A stretch of DNA of 35,415 bases from contig CAMKJS010000028.1 in assembly GCA_946413245.1 (NCBI GenBank), positions 1 to 35,415 of the forward strand, read 5' to 3'. The number at the start of each line of letters is the position of its first letter. Positions within the stretch are counted from its first letter, which is position 1. Below the pieces are notes generated by a model. It ran no database searches. It was not told the origin of the DNA and was given only the letters and a program-made list of their open reading frames with translations. The stretch comes from an uncultured Clostridia bacterium (GTDB lineage: Bacteria > Bacillota > Clostridia > Christensenellales > Aristaeellaceae). This document shows, piece after piece, positions 17,207 through 26,452 of the stretch. The position numbers and the translations under genes were made by a program.

Positions 17207-17235
17207 ATTCTAAACTATTTGTTCGAGAATTGCAA
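17207..17235 (-). promoter_or_regulatory. Promoter of the two-component operon
   Basis: On the minus strand TTGCAA (17230-17235), a 17-base spacer and TAGAAT (17207-17212). The flanking 17213-17275 is unusually AT-rich for this genome. It contains the palindrome TTTTG-TTA-CAAAA (17239-17251) just upstream of the -35, a candidate regulator site. Confidence 0.65.
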
Positions 17236-17278
17236 GCATTTTGTTACAAAAGTTTTGCGATTTTTTACCACAAATGAA

Positions 17279-17308
17279 AGGAGACAGGAACCGTTCCCTG
17301 TCTCCTTA
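17279..17308 (-). terminator. Probable terminator of lysS
   Basis: Inverted repeat GGAGACAGG / CCTGTCTCC (within 17279-17308) with a short loop, just after the lysS stop. On the minus strand it is followed by TTTCATTTG, a weak T tract. It sits between lysS and the two-component promoter. Confidence 0.65.
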
Positions 17309-17313
17309 ATGCT

Positions 17314-18819
17314 TTATTCTGCGTCTTCCTTCTTGTCAATCGGCTTCATCGTGGGAAACAGCAGCACGTCCCGGATGGTGGCGGAATCGGTCAGCAGCAT
17401 GATCAGCCGGTCCAGACCGAAGCCCAGGCCGCCGGTAGGCGGCATGCCGTATTCCAGCGCGTTCACGAAATCCTCGTCCACCTCGGCATGAATCCCCTGG
17501 GAGGCCCGCAGGGCCACCTGATCCTCAAAACGCCTGCGCTGATCCACCGGATCGTTCAGCTCGCTGAAAGCGTTGCCCATCTCGTGGCCGGTGATGAAGA
17601 ACTCGAACCGCTCGGTCAGGGCGGGATTCTCCGGCTTCCGCTTGGCCAGGGGGGAGATTTCCACCGGATAATCCATCACGAAGGTGGGCTGCACCAGAGT
17701 ATCCTCCACGAACGCGTCGAACAGGGCCGCCAGGCAGTCGCCCTTCCGGGCGTCCTTCTCCACATGCACGTCCCGCTTGTCGCATACGGCACGGGCCTGC
17801 TCGTCGCTCTCCCAGGCGTCGTAGTCCTCGCCGCAGGCTTCCTTCACGGCTTCCGCCATGGTCACCCGCTTCCAGGGCGCCTTCAGGTGGATCACCTGCC
17901 CCTGGTAATTTACGTCGGTAGTGCCCAGGGCCTTCATCGCCACGAACTCGTACAGCTGCTCCACCATTTCCATGACCTCGTGGTAATCCACATAGGCCTG
18001 GTAGGTCTCCACGGAGGTAAACTCCGGATTGTGGGTGGCGTCCATGCCCTCGTTGCGGAAGATCCGGCCCACCTCATACACTTTCTCAAATCCGCCGACG
18101 ATCAGCCGCTTCAGGTACAGCTCCGTCTCGATCCGCAGGAACATATCCAGGTTCAGGGCGTTGTGGTGCGTGCGGAAGGGCCGGGCGCTGGCGCCGATTT
18201 CCAGGGTATGCAGCACCGGGGTGTCCACCTCGATGAAGCCCCGGCTGTCCAGGAACTCCCGGACCGCCGCGATAATGCGGCTCCGCTTGCGGAAAGTGTC
18301 CCGCACCTCGGGGTTCACAATCATGTCCACATAGCGCTGACGGTAGCGCAGATCCGTATCCACGAGGCCGTGGAACTTCTCCGGCAGCACCTTCAGGCTC
18401 TTGCACAGCAGCTTCACTTCCGTGGCGTGCACGGAAATCTCGCCGGTCTTCGTCTGGAACACCGTTCCCCGAACGCCCAGAATGTCGCCGATGTCGTCCT
18501 GCTTGAACGCCGCGTAGGCTTCCTCGCCCACATCGTCCCGGCGCACGTAGATCTGGATATCCCCTTCCCCGTCCAGCAGATGGGCGAAGGAAGCCTTCCC
18601 CATGATCCGGCGGCTCGTCATCCGGCCGGCGATGGAGACTTCCTTCCCCTCCAGCTCCGCGAAGTTCCCGAGAATGTCCGCGCTCCGGCGGGTCACGGGC
18701 CAGCGGGTAATTTCATAGGGGTTTTCCCCGGCGTCCAGCAGCTTCTGCAGCTTCTGCCGGCGAATGATTTCCTGCTCAGTCAGGGGCGGGGTCAGCGGGG
18801 TTACGGGATAATCAGCCAT
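17314..18819 (-). CDS. lysS: Lysyl-tRNA synthetase, class II
   Basis: Charges tRNA-Lys with lysine in the cytosol. The 501-residue protein has the N-terminal OB-fold anticodon-binding domain (about 55-165, with [18 protein letters not shown]). Class II motif 2 is [15 protein letters not shown] and motif 3 is [12 protein letters not shown] near the C-terminus. The length is normal. The ATG at 18819 follows GAGGA at good spacing; the alternative start six codons upstream has no such site. Downstream of greA, 99 bases apart, it could be read from the greA promoter. No T-box leader is visible in the gap. Confidence 0.97.
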   Translation of the reverse strand: MADYPVTPLTPPLTEQEIIRRQKLQKLLDAGENPYEITRWPVTRRSADILGNFAELEGKEVSIAGRMTSRRIMGKASFAHLLDGEGDIQIYVRRDDVGEEAYAAFKQDDIGDILGVRGTVFQTKTGEISVHATEVKLLCKSLKVLPEKFHGLVDTDLRYRQRYVDMIVNPEVRDTFRKRSRIIAAVREFLDSRGFIEVDTPVLHTLEIGASARPFRTHHNALNLDMFLRIETELYLKRLIVGGFEKVYEVGRIFRNEGMDATHNPEFTSVETYQAYVDYHEVMEMVEQLYEFVAMKALGTTDVNYQGQVIHLKAPWKRVTMAEAVKEACGEDYDAWESDEQARAVCDKRDVHVEKDARKGDCLAALFDAFVEDTLVQPTFVMDYPVEISPLAKRKPENPALTERFEFFITGHEMGNAFSELNDPVDQRRRFEDQVALRASQGIHAEVDEDFVNALEYGMPPTGGLGFGLDRLIMLLTDSATIRDVLLFPTMKPIDKKEDAE

Positions 18820-18889
18820 ATTCTTCCTCTTTCTCACAGCGTAACGGACTGAGATTCCAGATCCGTTTCTGTCGGAATGCGATATGCGG

Positions 18890-18906
18890 ATTTGCCTGCG
18901 GCAAAT
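18890..18906 (-). other. Hairpin in the greA-lysS spacer
   Basis: A 7-base-pair perfect inverted repeat ATTTGCC-TGC-GGCAAAT, 13 bases beyond the greA stop. It lacks a T tract on the minus strand, so it is more likely a processing or partial-attenuation structure than a full terminator. That would leave lysS co-transcribed with greA. Confidence 0.45.
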
Positions 18907-18918
18907 GAATAAACAGTA

Positions 18919-19401
18919 TTACATCTTCTTGATGGAGACGATCTTGTACCGGATCGTTCCTGCGGGAATCGTGATCGTGACCACCTGGTTGCGTTTCGCG
19001 CCCAGGAGCCCGGCGCCGACAGGGCTCTCGTTGGAAATCTTGTCCTCCATGGGATCGGCCTCGTTTGCGCCGACGATGGCGTACTCGAAGGTATCGCCGG
19101 TATCCGCATCCTTCACCTTCACGATGGTGCCGATGGATACGCGCTCGGTGCTGATCTCGTCATCCGCCACCACGGTCGCCGTACGGATCGTGGCCTGCAG
19201 GCGGGTGATTTCCTCCTCCACCTTGGCCTGTTCCTTCTTGGCCTCGTCATATTCGGCGTTCTCGCTCAGATCCCCGAAACCGCGGGCTACCGCGATCTGT
19301 TCGCTGATTTCGTTCCGCCGTACGGAAATCAGATAATCCAGCTTCTCCTCCAGCTGTTTCAGGCCGCTCTCCGTCAGAATAGTTCCTTTTTCCTCTGCCA
19401 T
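18919..19401 (-). CDS. greA: Transcription elongation factor GreA
   Basis: Binds the RNA polymerase secondary channel and stimulates cleavage of backtracked RNA. The 160-residue protein has the N-terminal coiled coil with LTESGLKQLEEKLDYLI and the tip acidic pair in GDLSENAEYDEAKKEQ (about 43-58). The C-terminal FKBP-like domain ends VTITIPAGTIRYKIVSIKK. Length and motifs are standard. It has a near-perfect sigma-A promoter and a structured 80-base leader in which the ribosome site AAAGGAG lies in a hairpin arm. The distance from that site to the ATG is about 10 bases. lysS follows in the same direction. Confidence 0.97.
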   Translation of the reverse strand: MAEEKGTILTESGLKQLEEKLDYLISVRRNEISEQIAVARGFGDLSENAEYDEAKKEQAKVEEEITRLQATIRTATVVADDEISTERVSIGTIVKVKDADTGDTFEYAIVGANEADPMEDKISNESPVGAGLLGAKRNQVVTITIPAGTIRYKIVSIKKM

Positions 19402-19442
19402 GGGTGTCAGGCTCCTTTCAAAAATGAAGGAAACACCCTGAC
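19402..19442 (-). promoter_or_regulatory. greA leader hairpin covering the ribosome binding site
   Basis: Immediately before the greA ATG, GGGTGT (19402-19407 on the plus strand) can pair with ACACCC (19433-19438), and an inner TCCTTTCA / TGAAGGA stem encloses an AAAA loop. An alternative pairing, GTCAGG (19406-19411) with CCTGAC (19437-19442), excludes the outer stem. The greA Shine-Dalgarno sequence lies in the inner stem, so folding could limit translation. Confidence 0.5.
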
Positions 19443-19487
19443 GCCCTTTCCGACGCAGGCTGTTTCCGGTCTTTCGTGGGTAAACGG

Positions 19488-19516
19488 ATTATACTCATTT
19501 TCCTTCAGGTTGTCAA
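19488..19516 (-). promoter_or_regulatory. Consensus sigma-A promoter of greA
   Basis: TTGACA (19511-19516) and TATAAT (19488-19493) on the minus strand with a 17-base spacer, matching the consensus at all twelve positions. The start would be near 19481, giving a leader of about 80 bases. The -35 begins 7 bases after the stop of the small upstream gene. Confidence 0.95.
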
Positions 19517-19522
19517 CGTGCT

Positions 19523-19684
19523 TCAGCCCTTCTTCAGCAGATCCAGCGCCATCTTCAGCAGATCCCCGACGGTGTTTGCTTTCCTTACCGCCATCTTGAT
19601 GGCTTCCTTCTCGATGAAGTTCATCTTGTGATCCCTGTTCTTCTCAAACCAGTCCATCAACAGCTTCAGATCTTCCTGATCCAT
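19523..19684 (-). CDS. 53-residue charged helical microprotein
   Basis: A small gene of 53 codons beginning MDQEDLKLLMDWFEKNRDHK and ending DLLKMALDLLKKG. An AGGAGGAG ribosome site lies about 8 bases before the ATG at 19684. The start overlaps the last 19 bases of the phosphoesterase gene, so the two should be coupled. The protein is rich in Lys, Asp, Glu and Leu, has no membrane segment, and looks like two or three amphipathic helices. The stop falls 7 bases from the greA -35 element with no terminator between. I do not recognise the family. The good ribosome site and coherent composition support a real gene. Confidence 0.75.
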   Translation of the reverse strand: MDQEDLKLLMDWFEKNRDHKMNFIEKEAIKMAVRKANTVGDLLKMALDLLKKG

Positions 19685-20400
19685 TGTTTTTCTCCTCCTT
19701 CTCCCGGTTCCAGTTCCAACAGAATCAATTCACATGGATTGCCGATCCGCGGTACCCTGATCCGCACTGAATTGGTCATTCCCCGCGAAACCAGCATTTT
19801 CCCCTTGTCATACAGGCCGTGGGTCAGCTTCGGAAACAAGCCCTGCCCCGGCGCGTACAGCCCGCGGCCCAGTATCTGAATCTGCCCCCCGTGGGCATGG
19901 CCGCAGACCGTGAAATCGATGTCCCGCCCCCGCACATAATCCCGGTACATTTCGGGATGGTGGCACATCAGCAGGATAAATTCCGGCCTGGCTTCCAGCC
20001 GCTCCAGAAATTCCATATCCGGAACCCTGGACATCGAACTGCTCAGTCCGGCAATCCGGATTCCCCGGAAAAGCACGTCCCTGTTATCCAGCACCTGCGC
20101 CTTGGTACCCCGCAGCATTTCCTGAAATTCCTCCTGCCGCGGAAACTTGCATTCGTGGTTCCCGATGGAATAGAACACCGGCACCTCCTCCGGCACCCGG
20201 CGCAGGAACTCTGCAGCCAGATGGTTGTCCTTCCGGTGACGGTCCAGCAGATCCCCGGCCAGCAGCACCGCGTCCGCCTCCCGGAACACGGGCAGCACGT
20301 CCTCGAAGGGACCGCTGTGCATGTCCGGAGCCACCGCCAGCCGCAGCCGCTCCGTAATTTTCGGCGAACGGATCCGCCAGGTCACAATATTGCGCGTCAC
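19666..20400 (-). CDS. Calcineurin-like metallophosphoesterase (YkuE/YaeI-like)
   Basis: A 244-residue phosphoesterase with the full metal-binding signature: DMH (D26, H28), GDLLD (49-53), GNHE (80-83), CHHPE and CGHAHGG near residue 175. The fold and sequence resemble YkuE/YaeI proteins, which hydrolyse phosphodiesters such as UDP-diacylglucosamine or related lipids, but no N-terminal membrane segment is present. The GTG at 20400 is chosen because it overlaps the upstream stop as GTGA and has GGAGGG 5-6 bases before it. The longer open frame upstream lies inside the neighbouring gene. The substrate is unknown. The neighbour upstream is a membrane protein of unknown function. Confidence 0.88.
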   Translation of the reverse strand: MTRNIVTWRIRSPKITERLRLAVAPDMHSGPFEDVLPVFREADAVLLAGDLLDRHRKDNHLAAEFLRRVPEEVPVFYSIGNHECKFPRQEEFQEMLRGTKAQVLDNRDVLFRGIRIAGLSSSMSRVPDMEFLERLEARPEFILLMCHHPEMYRDYVRGRDIDFTVCGHAHGGQIQILGRGLYAPGQGLFPKLTHGLYDKGKMLVSRGMTNSVRIRVPRIGNPCELILLELEPGEGGEKQWIRKI

Positions 20401-21308
20401 TTCATCCCTCCGTCCTGTCCGGCTTTCCCGACCGGTTTTCGCAGAAGCAGGAAGCACAGTGCCGCTCCGCCGGCCAGCAGCAGGATTTCCGCCGCCGCCT
20501 GGGGCAGCAGCGCTCCTTCCAGCCGCCGAATCTGCTCCGCCAGCCGGAGGTTCGCCTCCTCCACGATTCCGCGAACGTTCAGAATCCGCCACAGACCGAG
20601 GCCCGCCGCGCTCAGAAGGGCTGCGGCGCCCAGCGCCGCGCCGAACCACCGCAGGCATGCCCGCAGCTGCCGGCTCAGCAGCAGGGCAACGAACCCCGCC
20701 AGCACGCCGCACAGCAGAGCCAGCACGACGGGGAGCCGGTGCGCCAGCGCCGCCGCTTCCGGCAGATCAGCCCATTCCTGCACCTTTTTCAAGCCGGGTT
20801 CGATCAGCTCCGTCCGCACCGGCAGCGTTTCCCGCAGGAAAACCCGGGCGATTTTCCCCGCGGCTTCCGTTGCGGTTTCTCCCAGGGTTTCCGCCGGATG
20901 CTGCGCCTGAAAGCCTTCGTCCAGTATCAGCAGTTCCGTCAGCGTCTCCGTATCCGGGGAGGGAATCTCCTCCACCGTACCGTCCTGCGCGACGCGCGTC
21001 CACCAGGAAACCGCCTGCCGGTTCAGATCCCGCAGGTTTTTCCCCCGCAGCATATCCAGCACCGGCGCTTCGTCAAAGCCGTATATCGCGGCCAGAACGC
21101 CGATCCGTTCCTCCAGATGCTCCTCCTGCTGCCGCTGTACCGCGTCGTTCAGGGCAATCTCCTCGTGCAGCCCCGGAGAAGCCGTCACCCGCCACACCAA
21201 CAGCGACGCCGCCAGCAGCGTCAGCAGCAGGCACAGCAGGAAAGCCGAGCCCCAGGCCAGCGCCCGGGCTGCCGCGGAAGGCTCCTGTTTCATTCTGTTC
21301 TGTTTCAT
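20397..21308 (-). CDS. Multi-pass membrane protein of unknown function
   Basis: 303 residues, beginning [20 protein letters not shown]. One hydrophobic segment (about 15-38) is followed by a soluble, probably extracytoplasmic region of about 140 residues with EEIALNDAVQRQQEEHLEER and a Trp pair (SWWTRVAQ). Two closely spaced segments follow (about 182-202 and 209-230), then a charged helix (EEANLRLAEQIRRLEG), a last segment (about 262-284) and a basic tail. The ATG at 21308 overlaps the stop of a 52-codon gene by one base, and its own stop overlaps the phosphoesterase GTG. I do not recognise the family. The tight coupling suggests that the microprotein, this protein and the phosphoesterase work together. 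Confidence 0.85.
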   Translation of the reverse strand: MKQNRMKQEPSAAARALAWGSAFLLCLLLTLLAASLLVWRVTASPGLHEEIALNDAVQRQQEEHLEERIGVLAAIYGFDEAPVLDMLRGKNLRDLNRQAVSWWTRVAQDGTVEEIPSPDTETLTELLILDEGFQAQHPAETLGETATEAAGKIARVFLRETLPVRTELIEPGLKKVQEWADLPEAAALAHRLPVVLALLCGVLAGFVALLLSRQLRACLRWFGAALGAAALLSAAGLGLWRILNVRGIVEEANLRLAEQIRRLEGALLPQAAAEILLLAGGAALCFLLLRKPVGKAGQDGGMK

Positions 21309-21466
21309 CAGCCCGTCACCGCCGCCTTGATCAGCACGCGGATCAGATCCCGCACCGTTCCGCCCCAGCGGCATACGGCAAAGGCTCCCGCCGCCAGCGC
21401 GGGCAGTGCCAGCCACAGCACCGCGGGCCAGTTCCGGCGTTTCCGCGCCTTGTTCTCAGTGCTCAC
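21308..21466 (-). CDS. 52-residue single-pass membrane microprotein
   Basis: A GTG-started gene of 52 codons. The start at 21466 lies inside the end of uvrB (11-base overlap), and the stop shares one base with the ATG of the next membrane protein. The sequence has a basic N-terminus ([12 protein letters not shown]), one hydrophobic segment ([19 protein letters not shown], about 14-32) and a basic amphipathic tail ([15 protein letters not shown]). The positive N-terminus suggests an inside-N orientation. The family was not recognised. Overlaps on both sides and the membrane-like composition support translation, though no strong ribosome site precedes the GTG and coupling to uvrB is likely. Confidence 0.65.
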   Translation of the reverse strand: MSTENKARKRRNWPAVLWLALPALAAGAFAVCRWGGTVRDLIRVLIKAAVTG

Positions 21467-23477
21467 TCTTTCTCGTCCGCTCCCTTCTGCGATGCCGCCG
21501 CTGCTGCACGTCCTCCTTCATGGGGGCTTCTCCCCGCAGCTCCAGCAGACGGTCTCTGAGCTTTGCGGCCCGTTCGAACTCCAGCCCCTTGGCCGCGCTG
21601 AGCATCTCATCCTCGATCTGACGGATCAGCGCCTGCCGTTCTTCTTCGTTCAGCGCTGCCGGAGCGGTTTCCTCCACCTTCTTCGTGATCTCCAGCACGG
21701 AGCGGATCGCGTTGCGCACGCTCTCCGGCGTGATTCCGTTCTTTTCGTTGTAAGCCTGCTGGATCGCCCGGCGGCGGTTGGTCTCGTTCATTGCGCGCAT
21801 CATGCTGTCCGTCAGGGTGTCGCCGTACAGAATCACCCGCCCGTCCACGTTCCGGGCCGCCCGTCCGATGGTCTGCACCAGGGAGGTTTCGCTGCGCAGG
21901 AAGCCCTCCTTGTCCGCGTCCAGGATGGCGACCAGCGCCACCTCCGGCAGGTCCAGGCCTTCCCGCAGCAGATTGATGCCCACCAGCACGTCGAAGGTTC
22001 CCAGCCGCAGATCCCGCAGCAGCTCCATGCGCTCCATGGTCTGGATATCGCTGTGCAGGTACCGCACCCTGATCTCCAGCTCCTGCAGATACTCCGTCAG
22101 GCTTTCCGCCATCCGCTTCGTCAGCGTGGTCACCAGCACCCGCTGGCCTTTCGCCGTCACCGCGCGGATCTCGCCCACCAGGTCGTCCACCTGACCGGTG
22201 GCTTTTCGCAGAATCACCTGGGGATCCAGCAGCCCTGTCGGCCTGATGATCTGCTCGACGATCTGGTCCGCCCGTTCCCGCTCGTAGGGGCCCGGCGTCG
22301 CGGACACGAAAATCGTCTGGTGAATCCGGCTCTCGAATTCGTGGAACAGGAGCGGCCGGTTGTCAAAGGCGGAAGGCAGGCGGAAGCCGTAATCCACCAG
22401 CGTCTCCTTCCGGGCCCGGTCGCCGTTGTACATGGCCCGGATCTGGGGCACCGTCACGTGGCTTTCGTCAATCATCAGGAGAAAATCCCCGGTGAAGTAG
22501 TCCAGCAGGGTGTACGGCGCGTCCCCCGGCTTCCGGCCGTCAAAATAGCGGGAGTAGTTCTCGATCCCCTGGCAGTAGCCGATCTCCCGCATCATCTCGA
22601 TGTCGTATCGGGTGCGCTGCGCGATCCGCTGGGCCTCCAGCAGCCGCCCCTCGCTCTCGAACTCGGCAATCCGCTTCCGCAGATCCTCCTCGATTTCCCC
22701 GATGTGCTCCTCCATGTGAGCCGGGTCCGTCGCGTAATGGGTCGCCGGAAACAGCGCCGCGTGCTCCAGGGTCGCCAGCACATGGCCGCTGACCGCGTCG
22801 ATCTGAGCGATGCGGTCGATCTCGTCCCCGAAGAACTCCACCCGCAGCGCCTTCTGGTTTTCCCCCGCGGGTATGATCTCGATCACGTCGCCCCGCACCC
22901 GGAAGGTGCCCCGGGCGAATTCCGTGTCGTTCCGCTCGTACTGAATATCGATCAGGCCGCGGATCAGGCTGCCCCGCTCCATCTTCATGCCGGGCCGGAG
23001 GGAAATCATCATTCCCTCGTATTCACTGGGGTCGCCCATGGAATAGATACAGCTGACGGAAGCCACGATGATCACGTCCTGCCGCTCCCGCAGGGCCGCC
23101 GTGGCGGAGTGCCGCAGCCGGTCGATCTCGTCGTTGATGGAGGCGTCCTTCTCGATATATGTGTCCGAGGAGGCGATGTAGGCCTCCGGCTGGTAGTAGT
23201 CGTAGTAGCTGACGAAGTACTCCACCCGGCTGTCCGGAAAGAAAGCCTTCAGCTCGCTGCACAGCTGCGCCGCCAGCGTCTTATTGTGGGCGATGACCAG
23301 CGTGGGCTTCTGCACCTTCTCGATCACGGAAGCCATGGTAAAGGTCTTTCCGCTGCCGGTGACCCCCAGCAGAATCTGGTTCTTCAGTCCCTCCCGGACG
23401 CCCCGGGCCAGCGCTTCGATGGCTTCCGGCTGATCGCCGGAAGCCTGATAAGGCGCCTTCAGCACAAACTGACCCAT
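21456..23477 (-). CDS. uvrB: Excinuclease ABC subunit B
   Basis: The damage-verification helicase of nucleotide excision repair, which receives lesions from UvrA and recruits UvrC. At 673 residues it is full length. It has Walker A GVTGSGKT (38-45), the beta-hairpin region [20 protein letters not shown] and Walker B region MIDESHVT. Helicase motifs [10 protein letters not shown] and [12 protein letters not shown] follow, and a C-terminal UVR domain ([20 protein letters not shown]). The ATG at 23477 overlaps the ribonuclease Z gene by 19 bases, with AGAGGA just before it. uvrA and uvrC are not in the window. Its end overlaps the membrane-microprotein gene. Confidence 0.97.
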   Translation of the reverse strand: MGQFVLKAPYQASGDQPEAIEALARGVREGLKNQILLGVTGSGKTFTMASVIEKVQKPTLVIAHNKTLAAQLCSELKAFFPDSRVEYFVSYYDYYQPEAYIASSDTYIEKDASINDEIDRLRHSATAALRERQDVIIVASVSCIYSMGDPSEYEGMMISLRPGMKMERGSLIRGLIDIQYERNDTEFARGTFRVRGDVIEIIPAGENQKALRVEFFGDEIDRIAQIDAVSGHVLATLEHAALFPATHYATDPAHMEEHIGEIEEDLRKRIAEFESEGRLLEAQRIAQRTRYDIEMMREIGYCQGIENYSRYFDGRKPGDAPYTLLDYFTGDFLLMIDESHVTVPQIRAMYNGDRARKETLVDYGFRLPSAFDNRPLLFHEFESRIHQTIFVSATPGPYERERADQIVEQIIRPTGLLDPQVILRKATGQVDDLVGEIRAVTAKGQRVLVTTLTKRMAESLTEYLQELEIRVRYLHSDIQTMERMELLRDLRLGTFDVLVGINLLREGLDLPEVALVAILDADKEGFLRSETSLVQTIGRAARNVDGRVILYGDTLTDSMMRAMNETNRRRAIQQAYNEKNGITPESVRNAIRSVLEITKKVEETAPAALNEEERQALIRQIEDEMLSAAKGLEFERAAKLRDRLLELRGEAPMKEDVQQRRHRRRERTRKSEH

Positions 23478-24400
23478 GCCTTTTCCTCTTCCTTCGGATA
23501 GCGCAGCGTAACGGTTTCCCCGTCATGCGCCGCGAACGTTTTTTCAAAGATGCTCCGGGCTTCCGGCAAACAGGCTTCCGGATCCTCCACGCTGGTGGAA
23601 AAATGCGTCAGCAGCAGTGCGCCGGCGTCCGCGTCCCGGGCGATTTCCGCCGCTTCCGTAAACATCATGTGATGGTTCTTCAGGGCCTGCGGGCGCTTGT
23701 CCTCCGTGCCGTACATTCCCTCCAGAATCAGCAGATCCGCCCCGGCTGCGTACCGGCTCAGGGTTTCGCAGGGCCGCGTGTCCGTCGAATATACCAGGCA
23801 GATTCCCTTGCGTTCCCGGCCGGTCACTTCCTCCGGATGAATCTTTTTCAGCCCCACCCGGACGCTTTCCCCATCCTGCAGGCGCTTCCAGTCCTTCACG
23901 GGCACGCCCAGCCGCGTCGCCTTTTCAGGATCGAATGCCGCGGCCCGGGGCAGCGTCAGCCGGAATCCGAAGCAGGGAATCCCCCCGTGATCCACCGGAA
24001 ACGCGCGGATCCGCAGCCCGATCAGTTCCAGCTCCGTGCCCTGCAGCGGAATCTCGTGCAGCAGCACCGCGTACCGCAGCTGCGGCGCCACCACGCACAG
24101 CCCTTCCACCACGCGTTTCAGCCCGGGCGGGCCGAAAATGTGGAAGGTCTCCTCCCGCCCGGCCTTGTCCAGGCTCAGCAGCAGACCCACCAGCCCGGTG
24201 CAGTGGTCCCCGTGAAAATGGGTCAGCAGCAGGCCGTCCAGGCACTTGAACCCCCAGCCCAGCTTCCGGATGCCCACCTGCGTTCCTTCGCCGCAGTCGA
24301 TCAGCATGGCCTGCCCGTTGACACGCACATACAGGGAAGACAGCGCCCGCTCCGGCAGCGGCAGCGTACCGCCGGTGCCCAGCGTACAGATCTCCAGCAT
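23459..24400 (-). CDS. rnz: Ribonuclease Z (tRNA 3'-processing MBL-fold nuclease)
   Basis: Removes the 3' trailer of tRNA precursors. The 313-residue protein has the beta-CASP-less MBL fold of the short RNase Z class. It begins [18 protein letters not shown], with the metal site [11 protein letters not shown] (H61, H63, D65, H66), [17 protein letters not shown] and a late LLTHFS histidine. The ATG at 24400 follows a GGGGAAG region and marks where homology starts; 13 codons upstream are likely not translated. It overlaps uvrB by 19 bases. The 81-base gap to the exporter gene contains TTGCCT and TAATAA 18 bases apart (minus strand), a possible weak promoter. Confidence 0.9.
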   Translation of the reverse strand: MLEICTLGTGGTLPLPERALSSLYVRVNGQAMLIDCGEGTQVGIRKLGWGFKCLDGLLLTHFHGDHCTGLVGLLLSLDKAGREETFHIFGPPGLKRVVEGLCVVAPQLRYAVLLHEIPLQGTELELIGLRIRAFPVDHGGIPCFGFRLTLPRAAAFDPEKATRLGVPVKDWKRLQDGESVRVGLKKIHPEEVTGRERKGICLVYSTDTRPCETLSRYAAGADLLILEGMYGTEDKRPQALKNHHMMFTEAAEIARDADAGALLLTHFSTSVEDPEACLPEARSIFEKTFAAHDGETVTLRYPKEEEKAWVSLC

Positions 24401-24481
24401 CTGTCTTCCCCTCCTCTCCGTACCTGTCGACTCAGGCATTCTCTTATTAGCTTATTAGATATACCGAAGGCAACTCAAATA

Positions 24482-26260
24482 TCACAGGATCATGCCGCTG
24501 TTGGCCCGGAACTGCAGCTGATACAGATCGTAGTAAATTCCCTGCTTCGCCATCAGCTCGTCGTGGGTGCCCTGCTCCTGAATCTGCCCGTCCGCCACCA
24601 CGGCGATCTCGTCCGCGTTCTTGATGGTGCTCAGCCGGTGGGCCACCACCAGGGTGGTTCTGCCCTCGCACAGCTCATCCAGCGCCTGCTGGATCAGGAT
24701 TTCCGTCGTGTTGTCCAGCGCGCTGGTAGCCTCGTCCAGAATCAGGATCGGCGGATTCTTCAGGAATACCCGGGCGATGCTCAGCCGCTGCTTCTGCCCG
24801 CCGCTCAGGCGCACGCCCCGCTCGCCGATCTGGGTGTCGTAGCCGTTGGGCAGGCTCATGATGTAGTCGTGAATGTTCGCGCGCTTCGCCGCCTGCACGA
24901 TGTCCTCCTCGGAGGCGTCCAGCCGGCCGTAGCGGATATTTTCCCGCATCGTGTCGTTAAAGAGGTAGATATCCTGCTGCACGATGCCGATGTTCCGCCG
25001 CACGCTTTCCAGCGTCAGGCTGTGGATTTCCTGCCCGTCCAGCAGGATCTCGCCGCTTTCCACGTTGTAGAAGTGCGGAATCAGGTGGCAGATCGTGGTC
25101 TTTCCGCCGCCGGAAGGCCCCACCAGCGCGAACTTCTTTCCCTTTTCGATGTTCAGATCCACGTGCCGCAGCACGTTCTTGTCCTCGTCGTAGGCGTAGC
25201 TCACGTTCCGGAACTCGATATGCCCCTCCAGCACGCCCGCGTCCCGGGCGTCCGGCGCGTCCACCTCGGAAGGCGCGTCCATAATCTCGCAGAATCGTTC
25301 GAAGCCGGTCACGCCGTTTTCAAACTGCTCCATGAAGTTGATCAGGGTCATCACCGGCCCGATGAACATGTTCACGGATACGATGAAGGCGCTGTAGTCG
25401 CCGAAGAGGATTTCTCCCCGATACAGGAAGAAGCCGCCGGCTATCAGCACCACCACGTTGAACACGTCCGTCACGAAGGTGTTTCCGGAGTGGAAGCGGC
25501 CCATGGCGCTGTAGGAATCCCGCCGGGCCGTCTGGAAGCGGCTGTTTCCCTCCTCGAATTTTTCCCGTTCCTTGTCCGCGTTGGTGAAAGCCTTGGTCAC
25601 CCGGATTCCGCTGATGGAGCTTTCCAGGCTGGCGTTGATGTCCGCCATGGCGGAGCGGGTATCCCGGAAGGCTTTGCGCATCTTCTGGCGCAGGCTGTAG
25701 GATATGATCACCAGAAAAGGCACGCACGCGAACACGATCAGGGTCAGCCAGATGTTGATCGTGCTCAGGTAGGTAAAGGAGATCACGATGCTCAGAATCG
25801 AGATGATCAGATTCTCCGGCCCATGGTGCGCCAGCTCGCTCACGTCGAAGAGGTCGTTGGTCATCCGGCTCATGATCTTGCCGGTCTCATGGCTGTCGTA
25901 GAAGCTGTAGGGCAGGGTTTCCAGATGGGCGAACATGTCCGACCGCATGGCCGCCTGCATATATACGCCCATCATGTGCCCCTGATACTGGATAAAGTAG
26001 TTCAGCAGCATCTTGCACAGATACAGCAGCAGCAGGGTGACCCCGAAGATCACCACCATCTGATAATTCCGGTTCGGAATCAGATCGTTCAGCATCCGCC
26101 GGGTGATGATCGGATAGACCACGCCGATCAGCGCCACCAGCAGGGAGGCTCCCATGTCCATGGCAAACAGCTTCTTATGAGGTCCGTAGTACGCCGTGAA
26201 TCGCCGCAGCAGGCCGGCCGTTTCCTTTCGGCTCCGTTTCGCTTTCTTTTCCTTCTCCAT
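24482..26260 (-). CDS. ABC exporter, fused permease and ATPase (half-transporter, MsbA-like type)
   Basis: A 592-residue half-transporter that should work as a homodimer or with a partner. The N-terminal domain has six hydrophobic segments (about 33-300) with the coupling sequence FYDSHETGKIMSRMTNDL. The ATPase domain has Walker A GPSGGGKTT, Q loop VQQDIYLFNDT, signature LSGGQKQRLSIARV, Walker B ILILDEATSALD and the switch histidine in VVAHRLSTI. All ATPase residues look intact. The ATG at 26260 follows GGGAG. It has its own promoter and leads the ribonuclease Z-uvrB group. The substrate cannot be predicted: lipids, drugs and peptides are all possible for this class. Confidence 0.93.
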   Translation of the reverse strand: MEKEKKAKRSRKETAGLLRRFTAYYGPHKKLFAMDMGASLLVALIGVVYPIITRRMLNDLIPNRNYQMVVIFGVTLLLLYLCKMLLNYFIQYQGHMMGVYMQAAMRSDMFAHLETLPYSFYDSHETGKIMSRMTNDLFDVSELAHHGPENLIISILSIVISFTYLSTINIWLTLIVFACVPFLVIISYSLRQKMRKAFRDTRSAMADINASLESSISGIRVTKAFTNADKEREKFEEGNSRFQTARRDSYSAMGRFHSGNTFVTDVFNVVVLIAGGFFLYRGEILFGDYSAFIVSVNMFIGPVMTLINFMEQFENGVTGFERFCEIMDAPSEVDAPDARDAGVLEGHIEFRNVSYAYDEDKNVLRHVDLNIEKGKKFALVGPSGGGKTTICHLIPHFYNVESGEILLDGQEIHSLTLESVRRNIGIVQQDIYLFNDTMRENIRYGRLDASEEDIVQAAKRANIHDYIMSLPNGYDTQIGERGVRLSGGQKQRLSIARVFLKNPPILILDEATSALDNTTEILIQQALDELCEGRTTLVVAHRLSTIKNADEIAVVADGQIQEQGTHDELMAKQGIYYDLYQLQFRANSGMIL

Positions 26261-26362
26261 CTTCTTCTCCCGCTCTTTCTCCGTCCTGTCCGATCAGTAC
26301 AATCCTGCGCCGGCGTCCCGCCGGATAAAAGCGGTTGTCTCCCGCTGCCCGTTCATGCCGAT

Positions 26363-26391
26363 ATTGTATAAGTCTTTATAAGGAAAGTCAA
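26363..26391 (-). promoter_or_regulatory. Sigma-A promoter of the ABC exporter gene
   Basis: On the minus strand TTGACT (26386-26391), a 17-base spacer and TACAAT (26363-26368). The leader to the ATG at 26260 is about 95 bases. It is divergent from the argG promoter about 160 bases away. Confidence 0.75.
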
Positions 26392-26452
26392 ATTCAAAAA
26401 GTCAGCCTTTCCGGCAAATCCGGAAAGAAAGCAGCCATATTGTGCATGACAG

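Noticed and set aside
18820..18918. T-box or lysine riboswitch in front of lysS
   Set aside because: The gap is only 99 bases, lacks the T-box motif and an antiterminator/terminator pair, and shows only one short hairpin.
23525..26371. A 948-codon plus-strand frame opposite ribonuclease Z and the ABC exporter
   Set aside because: Antisense to intact conserved genes, with low-complexity His/Gln/Arg content and no ribosome site.
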